Made by a program: the position numbers and the translations under genes. Source: Desulfobacterales bacterium (GTDB lineage Bacteria; Desulfobacterota; Desulfobacteria; Desulfobacterales; UBA11574). From it: DNA of 53,390 nt. Below are positions 33,222 through 42,550 of the stretch, piece after piece (position 1 is the first letter of the stretch; each line of letters starts with the position of its first letter). The stretch spans positions 1 through 53,390 of the forward strand of contig JAJDND010000015.1 in assembly GCA_022340885.1 (NCBI GenBank), written 5' to 3'. The notes below the pieces were generated by a model. It was not told the DNA's origin. It was given only the letters and a program-made list of their open reading frames with translations, and did not search any database.

Positions 33222-34190
33222 CTAAAAGGACCATTGAAGAGAGAGGGTGACCCCCTTGTTTTTCATATCCGCCGAAAGGTTAATTTTGACATTTTCTTTT
33301 ATATGCTGAATAAACTGACCGGTTTTTTCCCGATTGTATTTATGAGCGCTCGATATCGCGCCGTATATGTTCCCGGAATAGAAACCGAACTCCACGAACG
33401 AAATGACGCCGCCGAGGGCACTCTGCCCTTTATCGAACGATTCATAGGCCGCGTAGATCAGCCCGCCGTTTAACAAAAACGCAATCAGGGCGTCCTGATA
33501 GCGTCCGCAGTAAAGATACCCAGCTCCCGGCACAATGGACAGAAACCCCGCCAATTTCGGATTCTTATGGGGGATGGCGGTTTCTTTTTCAAGCGCTGCG
33601 GAAAGCTTTTTAAGTTCGAATTTATGCCGGTTCTTGGCGCTGATTTTGTTGAAATAGCGTCTGGCTTCATTCCAGGATGCTGTTTCGATATAAATCCATC
33701 CCATCCGGTAGTAGGCTTCATCCTTTGCATCCGGGTTATGGGTGATGGTCACCAGATTGTTAAGATCGATCAACGCCTGCTCAAAGGCCTTCATTTTAAT
33801 ATAGGCGTCGCTGATTCTATAATACGATTTTGTTGCATATTCGGTGTCAAAATATTGCTCGGTCAATTTTTTAAAGGCGCTGACGGCTTCCTGATAATGT
33901 CCGCCGAGAAAATGGGACATGCCGATTTGGTACATTGAAAATTCCACCCGTCTGTCCTTTGGGAAAAAATAGACGAACCGCTTGTATTCACCCGAAGCCG
34001 TTGAATAGTCTTTGGTGGAAAAGAGATCCTGTGCGTACTGAAACTGCTTATCGGCACTGAGAACCATGAGGGGATTCGTTGGCGTTGGCGTGTCGCCGGC
34101 GGCAAAAGACGGACCGACCGATAGAAAGAGCGATATGAAAAACGCAAGCGGGAAAAACAGGCAAGTAGAATGGGCGCTTCGGGTGTGCAT
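33222..34190 (-). CDS. Exported TPR-like protein with C-terminal membrane segment
   Basis: About 322 residues from the ATG at 34190. After a signal peptide (about 12-32, ending SFAAGDTP) there are TPR-like helices (about 50-210: FQYAQDLFSTKDYSTASGEYKRFVYFFP, YQIGMSHFLGGHYQEAVSAFKKL, AYYRMGWIYIETASWNEARRYFNKI), resembling outer-membrane assembly lipoprotein or tol-pal TPR proteins but without a lipobox. The C-terminus has a GFLSIVPGAGYLYCGRYQDALIAFLLNGG hydrophobic helical region and a final aromatic SLQWSF. Function unknown; it directly follows an exported YidD-domain gene, suggesting a joint envelope role. Confidence 0.75.
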   Translation of the reverse strand: MHTRSAHSTCLFFPLAFFISLFLSVGPSFAAGDTPTPTNPLMVLSADKQFQYAQDLFSTKDYSTASGEYKRFVYFFPKDRRVEFSMYQIGMSHFLGGHYQEAVSAFKKLTEQYFDTEYATKSYYRISDAYIKMKAFEQALIDLNNLVTITHNPDAKDEAYYRMGWIYIETASWNEARRYFNKISAKNRHKFELKKLSAALEKETAIPHKNPKLAGFLSIVPGAGYLYCGRYQDALIAFLLNGGLIYAAYESFDKGQSALGGVISFVEFGFYSGNIYGAISSAHKYNREKTGQFIQHIKENVKINLSADMKNKGVTLSLQWSF

Positions 34191-34195
34191 GATGA

Positions 34196-34585
34196 TCACT
34201 GCCACCAGAAATCATTATTGCTGACAGGATCATACGTGCGCTTTTTGCCGTTAACCCAGACTGGATCCGATAATCTTGTTTCGTCCCGACCGTCACGTAT
34301 GAGACGGTCCGAGCACATGATCCATCCCAGGAAAGCGCCGTGTTTTTTAATGGCCTCGCTGCAGTATTGTGAACATGTCGGATATGAAGGGCAGCGATCA
34401 CCGTCGGCGCTTGAGATATACTTTTGATATATTTTGATGGGAAAAATCAGCGTATCGCCCTTTTTTGCGTTACCGTCATTTGCCGATTTAACATAATCGG
34501 GTTTCGCACCCTGTCCGGCAAAAGCGTTTGCCCCCAACACGGCCAAAACGATCAAAAAAAGAAAAAAGCGAAACAGTTTGTTCAT
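34196..34585 (-). CDS. YidD-domain protein with signal peptide
   Basis: A 129-residue protein. The middle carries the YidD signature: KIYQKYISSADGDRCPSYPTCSQYCSEAIKKHG, with the three conserved Cys. Unlike ordinary YidD (about 70-90 residues, cytoplasmic, aiding membrane-protein insertion) it begins with a signal-like hydrophobic segment (residues 5-23, ending AFAGQG) and has a 35-residue C-terminal extension. It lies directly downstream of gspE (3-bp gap) and overlaps the start of the TPR gene. So this is likely a secreted or periplasmic relative rather than the standard YidD; role unknown. Confidence 0.85.
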   Translation of the reverse strand: MNKLFRFFLFLIVLAVLGANAFAGQGAKPDYVKSANDGNAKKGDTLIFPIKIYQKYISSADGDRCPSYPTCSQYCSEAIKKHGAFLGWIMCSDRLIRDGRDETRLSDPVWVNGKKRTYDPVSNNDFWWQ

Positions 34586-34588
34586 GGT

Positions 34589-36349
34589 TTATCTCTGCGT
34601 AACCCTGAGGACCTCTTCTATTGTGGAAATGCCGCTGAGCACCTTGTTGATGCCGTCCTGCCGCAATGTCAACATGTTCCGATTCAATGCTTCGTTTTTA
34701 ATCTGATTTGAATCAAAGGTCTTGAGTATGAAACTTTTTAGTCCGGAATCCAGGACCATCATCTCAAAGATACCCATTCGACCTTTATAACCGGTATGGA
34801 AACAGTTTTCGCATCCTTTAGCCCTGTAGATGACGGTGTCTTTGAGTTGATCACGGGTTATCCCCAAACTGTCCAAGGCTGCTTCATCAGGCGTGTATGC
34901 TTCCTTGCAGTCTTTGCAGAGAACACGTATCAGCCGCTGGGCCACTACCGCCAAAACAGAGGATGAAATGAGAAAAGGTTCAACACCGATGTCCACCAGG
35001 CGGGTAATGGCGCTGGCTGAGTCGTTGGTGTGAAGTGTCGAAAAAACAAGATGTCCGGTCAATGCCGATTGAACCGCTATTTCGGCGGTCTCATGATCCC
35101 GTATTTCCCCCACCAGGATAACATCCGGATCCTGTCGGACAATGGACCGGAGCCCCTTGGCAAAAGTAAGATCAATCTTCGGGTTGACCTGGATCTGGTT
35201 GATGCCCTGGAGTTGATATTCAATGGGATCTTCAATGGTGATAATATTGACGTCCGGTATATTGATGGAGGACAAAACGGCATAAAGCGTCGTTGTCTTG
35301 CCGCTGCCGGTGGGACCGGTGACAAGAATGATCCCATTGGGCGATCGAATCAGGCTGTTCAGAATCGCCAGTTTGTCGGATGAAAGCCCGAGATCCGAAA
35401 GTGATATCAAAGAACCCGATTTATCCAGAAGCCTGAGCACCAGCCGCTCTCCAAAAGACGTCGGCAGTGTAGACACCCGGACATCGATCTCTTGATGCCC
35501 GATTTTTACGTCCAAACGACCATCCTGGGGAAGACGCTTTTCAGCGATATTCAGGTTTGCCATGACCTTGATTCTTGAAATGAGCGCGGGTTGGAGCCAT
35601 TTCGGCGGCGTTAAAAAGTCGTATAAAATACCGTCGACACGGTAACGCACTTTGAAACTGTCCTGGTAAGGTTCGATATGGATGTCGCTTGCCCGTGCTT
35701 TTACGGATTGTGAGATGATATGATTCACGAGTTTGATGATCGGCGCATCGCTGATATCGTCCAGAAGGTCTGCCTTTTCCTCCAGTTCGCTGATGATGGT
35801 GCTGCCGTTTTCTTCCATATCCTGGACAAGCTGCTCGGCGGAACCCCTGCTGAGGTCATAGGACATATTGATGGCAAATAAAATGGCCTCTTTTGTAGAC
35901 AACACCGGTTTGATATCATCATAACCGAGCATCCGGACCAGGTCGTCCATGGGTTGTAAGCAGGCAGGATCATTGACCACAACGACCGACCCGTATTTGA
36001 GAGGCTCCCTTTCCGAAGTCTGCCAACCCCCGTCGTTAAAAGGTTTGTCCTCATCGGACGCCTGGGTTTTGACGATCAGCGGAACCATTATAAACTTTTT
36101 CAAAAATTGAATCGGAACATGGCTCGTAAAATCGTTTCGATATTTTTCAATGGGAAGTTCCGGCCAGAAAGGGATGTCATATTGAATGCTCAGCGCTTCA
36201 AGCAGCTGTCTTTCGGTAACTATTTTTTTGGCAAGGAGTATTTCTGAAAAATCCGTACCTTTTTCCGTTTGGATCCGCCGCGCTTCTATTAGATCTTCTT
36301 CTGAAACATTGAAACGTTCATTGAGTATTTGATAAAGACTATTATACAT
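34589..36349 (-). CDS. gspE: Type II secretion ATPase GspE
   Basis: Cytoplasmic hexameric ATPase driving the T2SS pseudopilus, 586 residues. N-terminal domain (about 1-170) binds GspL; the ATPase core has Walker A GPTGSGKT (345-352), ASDIHIEP, Asp-box (IIRTIEDP-type here NIITIEDPIEY), Walker B ILVGEIRDHETAEI and His-box STLHTND. The zinc-binding CM domain has CKDC (Cys478, 481) and CENC (513, 516). It is the last gene of the gspL-E unit; yidD follows. Confidence 0.95.
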   Translation of the reverse strand: MYNSLYQILNERFNVSEEDLIEARRIQTEKGTDFSEILLAKKIVTERQLLEALSIQYDIPFWPELPIEKYRNDFTSHVPIQFLKKFIMVPLIVKTQASDEDKPFNDGGWQTSEREPLKYGSVVVVNDPACLQPMDDLVRMLGYDDIKPVLSTKEAILFAINMSYDLSRGSAEQLVQDMEENGSTIISELEEKADLLDDISDAPIIKLVNHIISQSVKARASDIHIEPYQDSFKVRYRVDGILYDFLTPPKWLQPALISRIKVMANLNIAEKRLPQDGRLDVKIGHQEIDVRVSTLPTSFGERLVLRLLDKSGSLISLSDLGLSSDKLAILNSLIRSPNGIILVTGPTGSGKTTTLYAVLSSINIPDVNIITIEDPIEYQLQGINQIQVNPKIDLTFAKGLRSIVRQDPDVILVGEIRDHETAEIAVQSALTGHLVFSTLHTNDSASAITRLVDIGVEPFLISSSVLAVVAQRLIRVLCKDCKEAYTPDEAALDSLGITRDQLKDTVIYRAKGCENCFHTGYKGRMGIFEMMVLDSGLKSFILKTFDSNQIKNEALNRNMLTLRQDGINKVLSGISTIEEVLRVTQR

Positions 36350-36399
36350 GCTCTTCCATGGATTGTCTGATATTAAGATACGACAAGCAAAATCTTTTT

Positions 36400-38400
36400 T
36401 TATTTTTTAGGGTTATTCCCGGGAATAGTAATGGTGTTTTTATACATTTCGATTTTACCGCCCGTGATCTCTTGGACCTCGTCTTTCTTGCTGTTCAAAA
36501 GGGCTTGTGCTTCTTCGGGATTTTGAACGACATGGGGTGTGATAAATATGAAAAGATTCGTCTTGTCATTCCCCGTTGACGTGGTTTTGAACAATTCTCC
36601 CAGTAATGGAATATCCCCTAAACAGGGTGTCTTGAATTCCGTGTTCGTAAAGCTGTTGTCGATAAGCCCGCCGATGACCACTGTATTACCGTTTTTGACA
36701 ATCACCGTTGTATCGATGGTTCGCTTGAATGTGGTGGGGCGATCGCTCGAAACGGTATTGGCTTGTTGATCGAGTTTGGTCGACTCCTGGGAAATATTGA
36801 GTCGAACCATCCGGTCATGGCTGATCTGGGGGGTAATCTTCAACGTGATGCCCACATCCTTATATTCATAGTAACTGTATTGGTCCACCAAATTTGTGGT
36901 GGTGGCGGCCGCTCGGGTCTGAAAGGGAACACTTTTGCCCACTGTAATACTGGCTTCCTCATTGTCCGTGGTGAGAATCTGAGGTGTGGAGAGAATATGA
37001 ACGTCTTGATCTTTTTTAAAGGCATTTACGACGGCCATAAGGTTGGGAAATGTAATGCCGCCGACGGTAATCGCCTCGCTGAATACCCCTAAAGAAAAAC
37101 CGGATGGGTTCGGCAGTGTGGTTGACAATTGCGACACAATAGCGGTTTCCGGACTAAAACCCCCGCCGAACGCCGCATCTTTACCGCCGATATTGGTCTG
37201 ACCGCCGGCTTGCCATTGGACACCGAGACTGAATTGCTTGGTTACATTCACTTCCATGATCAAACTTTCAATGTAGACCATCGACCTCGGGACATCCAGT
37301 TTCTTGATGATGTTATCCATAACCTGATAATCTTCCTTATCTGCAATGATAATCAGGCTGTTGGTGGCCTTGTCGGCGGTGATCTTGACGTTTTCCGAAA
37401 CAAACGAGCCTTTTTGAGGTCCGGGCTTAGCGCCCTGTTTCGTGGGAATTTCCTGAAGCACTTTTGCCAGATCTTCGGCTTTGGCATTTTCAAGATAATA
37501 GACGTGAATCTTCCCTTTTCCTCGGGGGGTTTCCCGATCCAGCATGTTGATCAGCCGTTTTATCCTCAAGGTCTCCACTTCGCTGGCCAGAACGATCAAT
37601 GTGTTGGTCCGCTCGTCCGCCACAAATTTGGGGACCGAAAACGCGCTCGGAACTCTTGTCTTTCTTTTTTCCTGGAAAATGGAGTCGAGGATCTTGATAA
37701 ATTTTGTAGCGTCGGCATGCTCCAGTGGAATGACCGAAAGCTCCTGTCCCATGCCCGCCACGTCAATGGTATTTAGAATTCTAAGCAGCCGCTGGATGTT
37801 TGAAAGAACATCCGTAATGATCAGCATGTTCGTCGGCGGATATGAAAGGATTACGCTGCTTTTGGAAACCAATGGCGCGAACAGCCTTTTGATTTCATCG
37901 GCGCTGGCATATTTCAACGGCACCAGTTGCGTCACCACTTTGTCTTCCGGAGAACGCGCCTCTTTTTTGAGCAGCGTTTCGATATCTTTCGATCGCGCAT
38001 CAGGGGATGGAATGATTTTTGTCACGTCACCGGCTTTTACGGCGGTGAACCCGTGCACTTCCAAAACAGATTCAAACACCTTATAGGCTTCTTTTACGGA
38101 AATCCGGCTGGGCGAAATGATGGTGACTTTTCCTCTGACCCGCTGATCAACGACAAAGTTTCTGGAGGTCAATTCACTGATAAACTTTATAAAGACATTA
38201 ATATCGACGTTGTTGAAATCGATGGATATGAAGCGTTGCGAATCCTTATCCGCCGGGGTTGCTTTTTGTCTGGTCGGTGATGTACCGGTCTTTGGGGAAG
38301 TTTCGGCGCGAACATATATTGACAGGCTCAACGCCAATGTCAGCACAATAGCAGTGACGGCGTATCGAATAATTTTTGAAGCGCTGTTGGTTAATTTCAT
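36400..38400 (-). CDS. gspD: Type II secretion outer-membrane secretin GspD
   Basis: A 666-residue secretin forming the outer-membrane channel. After a signal peptide (about 10-30), N0 (ISIDFNNVDINVFIKFI), N1-N3 repeats (VTQLVPLKYASADEIKRLFAPLV, LSVIPLEHADATKFIKIL, VYYLENAKAEDLAKVL) and a C-terminal secretin domain with VPFQT, ...TVVIGGLI and TPCLGDIPLLGELF. A C-terminal extension of about 40 residues lies beyond the secretin core. It stands between gspC and gspE; 138 bp separate it from gspC and contain an AT-rich palindrome (near 38515-38540). Confidence 0.95.
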   Translation of the reverse strand: MKLTNSASKIIRYAVTAIVLTLALSLSIYVRAETSPKTGTSPTRQKATPADKDSQRFISIDFNNVDINVFIKFISELTSRNFVVDQRVRGKVTIISPSRISVKEAYKVFESVLEVHGFTAVKAGDVTKIIPSPDARSKDIETLLKKEARSPEDKVVTQLVPLKYASADEIKRLFAPLVSKSSVILSYPPTNMLIITDVLSNIQRLLRILNTIDVAGMGQELSVIPLEHADATKFIKILDSIFQEKRKTRVPSAFSVPKFVADERTNTLIVLASEVETLRIKRLINMLDRETPRGKGKIHVYYLENAKAEDLAKVLQEIPTKQGAKPGPQKGSFVSENVKITADKATNSLIIIADKEDYQVMDNIIKKLDVPRSMVYIESLIMEVNVTKQFSLGVQWQAGGQTNIGGKDAAFGGGFSPETAIVSQLSTTLPNPSGFSLGVFSEAITVGGITFPNLMAVVNAFKKDQDVHILSTPQILTTDNEEASITVGKSVPFQTRAAATTTNLVDQYSYYEYKDVGITLKITPQISHDRMVRLNISQESTKLDQQANTVSSDRPTTFKRTIDTTVIVKNGNTVVIGGLIDNSFTNTEFKTPCLGDIPLLGELFKTTSTGNDKTNLFIFITPHVVQNPEEAQALLNSKKDEVQEITGGKIEMYKNTITIPGNNPKK

Positions 38401-38539
38401 TATTTCCAGATCTGAAGCAATATTTTTTTAAAACCCGATATTGAGCAGTTTATAGATGGTGACGCTATAAAAAAATAAATTCGACCGCCGAACCTGAACA
38501 AATTTTTGAAACCTAATAAATATATCATATATTTATCGT

Positions 38540-39391
38540 TTATTCAATATGATAGTCAATGGTTTTGGGGCGTCCCCTTCGTTTTATCTCCAGCTGAACC
38601 TTCGTAGACGACTGCAGATTTTGATAAAGCTTGAAAACATCATCAACGGATTCAATAGGTTTACCGTTCGCGCCCACGAGGATATCCCCGCTTTTCAAGC
38701 CCATATTGTAAAATATGGAATTTGGCCTGATGCCTGTCAAACGAAGGCCGTCCGGTTTTCCATTTCTGAAGTTGGGTCGTATTCGGATCTGTTTCATCAG
38801 CGTATTGACGTTTCTGATGGCGGATTCCATCTGTGAGCGGTTTACGGCAATACTTTGTGATCCTTCCGGGCTGCGTGCCGCGGTTTGGGGATTGAAGCTT
38901 GTCGACCCCTGGCGATCTTTCTCAATCTTTAAAATTTCGTCTTTGCCGTTGACGTTGAGCACGACTTTTTCTCTTAAAATCATTTTAACGATCGCGTTTT
39001 GAACGGTATCGCCGACCCTGAAAAGATTCTGTTGTTTGGTTGCGGTGTCCTCGATGACGGCATAGGCTTCCTTTTGGTCGCCGGTAATCGTTCCCAAAAG
39101 ATCCAGCTTTAGATCCGTAGGTTCGAGATTTTCGATATTCAGCTTCTCGGGTTTGCCGCCGGCTCCTTTTTGAGTTTTAAATAGATTGCGCGCGGCGACG
39201 GCGCTGTAAAAAGACAACGGGTGCCGGGTTTCATTTTCCTGGGGAACAGGTTGCCTGCTGGCGGCTTTTACGGGACGGCCGGCATTCACACCAGCTGTTA
39301 CCATCGTGTAAAATGCCTTTACGCTAAAAAAAACAACCCCTGCTACTAACAGGAAATTCAGTAAGTTAAGGTATCGCTTTACGGGCCACAT
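38540..39391 (-). CDS. gspC: Type II secretion inner-membrane protein GspC
   Basis: A 283-residue bitopic protein connecting the inner-membrane platform with the secretin. One N-terminal helix (about 9-27), a Pro/Gln-rich linker, the homology-region segment (AVAARNLFKT...LDLLGTITGDQKEAYAVIED) and a C-terminal PDZ domain (LRLTGIRPNSIFYNMGLKSGDILVGANGKPIES). It is placed between gspN and gspD. The 116-bp gap to gspN holds an AAAAGT-ACA-ACTTTT palindrome (39446-39460). Confidence 0.9.
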   Translation of the reverse strand: MWPVKRYLNLLNFLLVAGVVFFSVKAFYTMVTAGVNAGRPVKAASRQPVPQENETRHPLSFYSAVAARNLFKTQKGAGGKPEKLNIENLEPTDLKLDLLGTITGDQKEAYAVIEDTATKQQNLFRVGDTVQNAIVKMILREKVVLNVNGKDEILKIEKDRQGSTSFNPQTAARSPEGSQSIAVNRSQMESAIRNVNTLMKQIRIRPNFRNGKPDGLRLTGIRPNSIFYNMGLKSGDILVGANGKPIESVDDVFKLYQNLQSSTKVQLEIKRRGRPKTIDYHIE

Positions 39392-39507
39392 ATGTACAAA
39401 AATCCTGACGCTAAGGATCAGATTTAAAGTGCATCAACAAATTGTAAAAGTACAACTTTTGTGCTTAAAAACTGTGTTCGCTCAATCCGATCATTTGTAA
39501 ATTCTGC

Positions 39508-40377
39508 CTAGTTCATATAAAATCGCGGTTGATCCAATGATCCATAAATTCGAATTCGAACCACTTTTTTGGACAGTATCTTTTGGGGCAATAAATTTGC
39601 CGGAAGGTCCTTGCCCAGCTTTTCTAAAAATTCCGGCATGGGCTTAATCAGTCCCGAAAGTCTCAAGCGGCTCTGACTCAATGGCTCATTGAGATTGACA
39701 ATGCCAGAAATGCTGCCGTTGAGCTGATCGCTTTTCATGGTGCATCGTTTAATATTAATTTTCTCATTTTTAATGGTTATATTGGTTTCCAGTTCGGTAA
39801 AAGGTATGTTTTTTTGTTTGAGTATCGGCATTAAGATTTCCAGCTCACCGTCTGAAATAACCAATCCGGCGTCCAGTTCTCTGTCAGAGCGTCCGCTGTT
39901 GCGGTATGTCACAGTGCCTTTAAGTGATCCGGTAACTTTGCGGCCGAGAAAATGTTTGACGGCAGCGATATCTTTGATCTTGATGCCGGCAAGTTTTATC
40001 GCGATCACAGCCTGATGATCCGGCTTTCTTTTGTCAAACTCTCCCCTGCCCTCCAACCTGCCTTCAAAGGCGCTGCCCGTGAAAAAAAAAACGATCCTGG
40101 AGCGAAACAAGGACAAAAAGCTGGGAACAATTTTTAAATTATCTGTTTTGAGCACCTCGGTGCCCAGATAATACACCCTTGCGTCATGCAACGTCAAACC
40201 CAAAGGGAAGGCCAGGCGGACGCGGTCAACATCGACGTTTATATCGGAATTGACCCTGTTTAGACGAGAGGTCACATAAGTCGCAACAGTATCCGACGGA
40301 AACAGAATGTACAGGAAAAAGACTGTAACCGCTAAAATATAGATGCCGTATAGCAGTTGATTTTTGCGATTCATCAT
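39508..40377 (-). CDS. gspN: Type II secretion protein GspN
   Basis: A 289-residue inner-membrane protein with one N-terminal helix (about 8-27) and a mostly beta periplasmic domain including the LTLHDARVYYLG and LMVF-type strands, ending in KKVVRIRIYGSLDQPRF. This matches the delta-proteobacterial GspN, an accessory T2SS subunit absent from many systems. Its start overlaps the gspM stop by 4 bp, evidence for co-translation. Exact function in secretion is not known to me. Confidence 0.85.
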   Translation of the reverse strand: MMNRKNQLLYGIYILAVTVFFLYILFPSDTVATYVTSRLNRVNSDINVDVDRVRLAFPLGLTLHDARVYYLGTEVLKTDNLKIVPSFLSLFRSRIVFFFTGSAFEGRLEGRGEFDKRKPDHQAVIAIKLAGIKIKDIAAVKHFLGRKVTGSLKGTVTYRNSGRSDRELDAGLVISDGELEILMPILKQKNIPFTELETNITIKNEKINIKRCTMKSDQLNGSISGIVNLNEPLSQSRLRLSGLIKPMPEFLEKLGKDLPANLLPQKILSKKVVRIRIYGSLDQPRFYMN

Positions 40378-40904
40378 GATTTCTCAAGGGTTTCAACCTG
40401 AAGGACAGCGTCGATAAATCCTTCCGGTTTGCCCGCTTTTACAATGGAAAGCCGCCTGACGCGAACCATGTTATTGGAGGTTTCAACCGAATACAGATAA
40501 GTGGTCAATTGCTGCAATGTCAAACCTTGAATTTTCATTTCAACCTGGGAAATTTTATACGGACTGTTCTTCTGAACAGTGGTTGAGGGTTTCATGTATG
40601 TTACATATTCTTTTATTCCTGCCTCTCCCGTAAGCTTGTCAAGGAAAGAAAATAGCGTGAACCCTTTTTCCCTGCTGGCAAAACGCGCGCTTGCCGAACG
40701 GGTGCTTTTTTCTATTTCGCTGTAATCGGACTTTAGGGTCATCATCTCACGAAGCACGTTTGTTTTGACCTGAAGTTCTCTTTTCAAACGCTTTCTTTTG
40801 TCGATAGACGGAAAAACAATAAATTGGATGACAATAAAGACAAGGATAGCCCCTGACAGCGCGTAAATGGAATATCTGTCTCTTTTGGTCAGTTTTTTTA
40901 TCAT
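40374..40904 (-). CDS. gspM: Type II secretion protein GspM
   Basis: A 176-residue bitopic protein. The N-terminal helix (about 11-31: IYALSGAILVFIVIQFIVFP) is followed by a coiled-coil stretch and a ferredoxin-like periplasmic domain (QVEMKIQGLTLQQLTTYLYSVETSNNMVRVRRLSI). This is the usual GspM plan; it partners GspL in the inner-membrane platform. One base separates it from gspL, and it overlaps gspN by 4 bp. Confidence 0.87.
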   Translation of the reverse strand: MIKKLTKRDRYSIYALSGAILVFIVIQFIVFPSIDKRKRLKRELQVKTNVLREMMTLKSDYSEIEKSTRSASARFASREKGFTLFSFLDKLTGEAGIKEYVTYMKPSTTVQKNSPYKISQVEMKIQGLTLQQLTTYLYSVETSNNMVRVRRLSIVKAGKPEGFIDAVLQVETLEKS

Positions 40905-40905
40905 A

Positions 40906-42360
40906 TTACAGGTTCAGTTTAAGGTTAAAATGTATCCGTTTATCGGACTTGTCGATGTTGGCGGAGCTGATCGTAATTTTCTTGAACAAGCCCGATTGTT
41001 CCAGCCGGCTCTTGATATTGTCCACTGAATTAAATGTATCGGTATCCCCTGAAATAACAACACTCTCGGATCCCAAAACAAACCGTGTCAGGATCAAATC
41101 CACATCTTTGGGTATACGCTTGCTCAGCGTATTCAGTATATCGATGGCCAAAGGTTGAGCGTCGGTTCCGCCGGGGAATAGCGCATCTTTTTTTGCTTCG
41201 CGTATTTCGACCCGCATCTGTTGGACAGGATCGACAACTCTTTTAACCTCAGGGAATGTGGACGTAAAAATTTCCGTTATCTGATGATTCAGACGGGTCA
41301 CTTCCTTCCCCATCAGATATGAATCAAAAGAGAGGTTAAAAAATGCCAATGCCAGAACCAGAAAAAGAAGAACGCCGGATTGAATCAGGTACTTTTTATT
41401 TTCCTCCCAGAATTTTCTTGAAGCAAAAGGACCTTTTCGAAAATTAAATCCTTTCGTTCCTTCGATTTCCATCAGCGCCAGAGATAGCGGGTTATCCATC
41501 AAAAAAGGGGTCCAGGATCGCGGCGCTGCCTGTTGTTTTATCATATCCGTGTATCGCAATATGTCCGTCCGCTCGACGGGAAATCCCAAAGCTTTCTCCA
41601 TATCTTGATCAAATCCCAGATCATCAATACCGGATCCGGTAATAAATGCACCGTCAGGTTTAAACTCAAATCCGATAATCTTTTCCGATGCAATAAGCGT
41701 TCGCCGTATATTGCTGCAAAGCGAATGTATTTTATATGGACGGGCTGTCGATAGTATTGGGAACGTTCGTATCAAGCAGGTTTTGCCCGAAAAAATAAAA
41801 AAAATTGAACCCTTATTTTTATCTATATCGACAAACAGCCAATTTTGTCCTTTTTCCAAATAGTTGGCAAGAAACATGGCGGTCGAACAACCGCCGACGG
41901 TAACGATCTCGGGTTCAATATTAAAACCGGCAAGCGCATCCAAATAAAATTGCATCCTGGATTTTTCCACCGCAGCGGAGATAAGGTTTTTGGCGCCTGT
42001 ATTTTCATGTAATTCCAAAGGAATAAAATCGACGATAAGGTCTTCTATGGCAAACGGAAGGGTAGGTTCAAGTTCATAGGGCAGAACTTTTCTGATCTTT
42101 TTTTGTCCTTTAAACGGGACTTGAATATTTCTGAAAGATACCTCGTCGGCAGGAAAGGAGGCCACGCAAATGGAACCGGTTATATCCATCTGTTGGGATA
42201 TGGTTTCCAGGGATGCGACCCAGCTGCTTCCATCCTCATCCCGATCAGGTGTCGGAACATGCGCTTGGGCTTCTATCACGGTGCCCTTGATGCTGCTTTC
42301 AACTACGACCGCTGAAACGGCATCATGCCGAATATCTAGTCCCAGGATCTTTCTGCTCAT
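40906..42360 (-). CDS. gspL: Type II secretion protein GspL
   Basis: A 484-residue bitopic protein linking GspE to the platform. The N-terminal actin-like cytoplasmic domain shows GLDIRHDAVSAVVV and VSFRNIQVPF; it runs to about residue 340. One helix (about 343-363) precedes a short periplasmic domain ending in a HFNLKLNL strand. This resembles PilM/GspL ASKHA-fold proteins. It is the first gene of the second T2SS transcription unit: a good promoter lies at 42407-42435 and a terminator-like hairpin separates it from gspK. Confidence 0.88.
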   Translation of the reverse strand: MSRKILGLDIRHDAVSAVVVESSIKGTVIEAQAHVPTPDRDEDGSSWVASLETISQQMDITGSICVASFPADEVSFRNIQVPFKGQKKIRKVLPYELEPTLPFAIEDLIVDFIPLELHENTGAKNLISAAVEKSRMQFYLDALAGFNIEPEIVTVGGCSTAMFLANYLEKGQNWLFVDIDKNKGSIFFIFSGKTCLIRTFPILSTARPYKIHSLCSNIRRTLIASEKIIGFEFKPDGAFITGSGIDDLGFDQDMEKALGFPVERTDILRYTDMIKQQAAPRSWTPFLMDNPLSLALMEIEGTKGFNFRKGPFASRKFWEENKKYLIQSGVLLFLVLALAFFNLSFDSYLMGKEVTRLNHQITEIFTSTFPEVKRVVDPVQQMRVEIREAKKDALFPGGTDAQPLAIDILNTLSKRIPKDVDLILTRFVLGSESVVISGDTDTFNSVDNIKSRLEQSGLFKKITISSANIDKSDKRIHFNLKLNL

Positions 42361-42406
42361 GGCGTGATCTGTTTTAGTCGTGTTAATTTAAATCAAAAAA
42401 AGTGCG

Positions 42407-42435
42407 ATTATGATAACATATGAACCAAATGTCAA
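42407..42435 (-). promoter_or_regulatory. Promoter for gspL-M-N-C-D-E
   Basis: On the minus strand TTGACA (42435-42430), 17 bp, CATAAT (42412-42407): a 6/6 -35 and 5/6 -10. The predicted start is near 42400, 40 nt before the gspL ATG. It stands directly after the gspK hairpin. Confidence 0.65.
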
Positions 42436-42463
42436 GTTGCGTATCCTGATCTATGATTCATCG

Positions 42464-42493
42464 AAAAAACCCGGCAGTTTTTCGGTACTGCCG
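42464..42493 (-). terminator. Terminator-like hairpin between gspK and gspL
   Basis: Read on the minus strand: CGGCAGT (42493-42487), an 8-nt loop, ACTGCCG (42478-42472), GG and T6 (42469-42464). It suggests that transcription of gspF-K stops or is reduced here. Confidence 0.6.
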
Positions 42494-42550
42494 TAATGTT
42501 TTTGATGATCTTATTTTGCCTTGCCCCGATTGCCGTCAAGACGAATGTAT

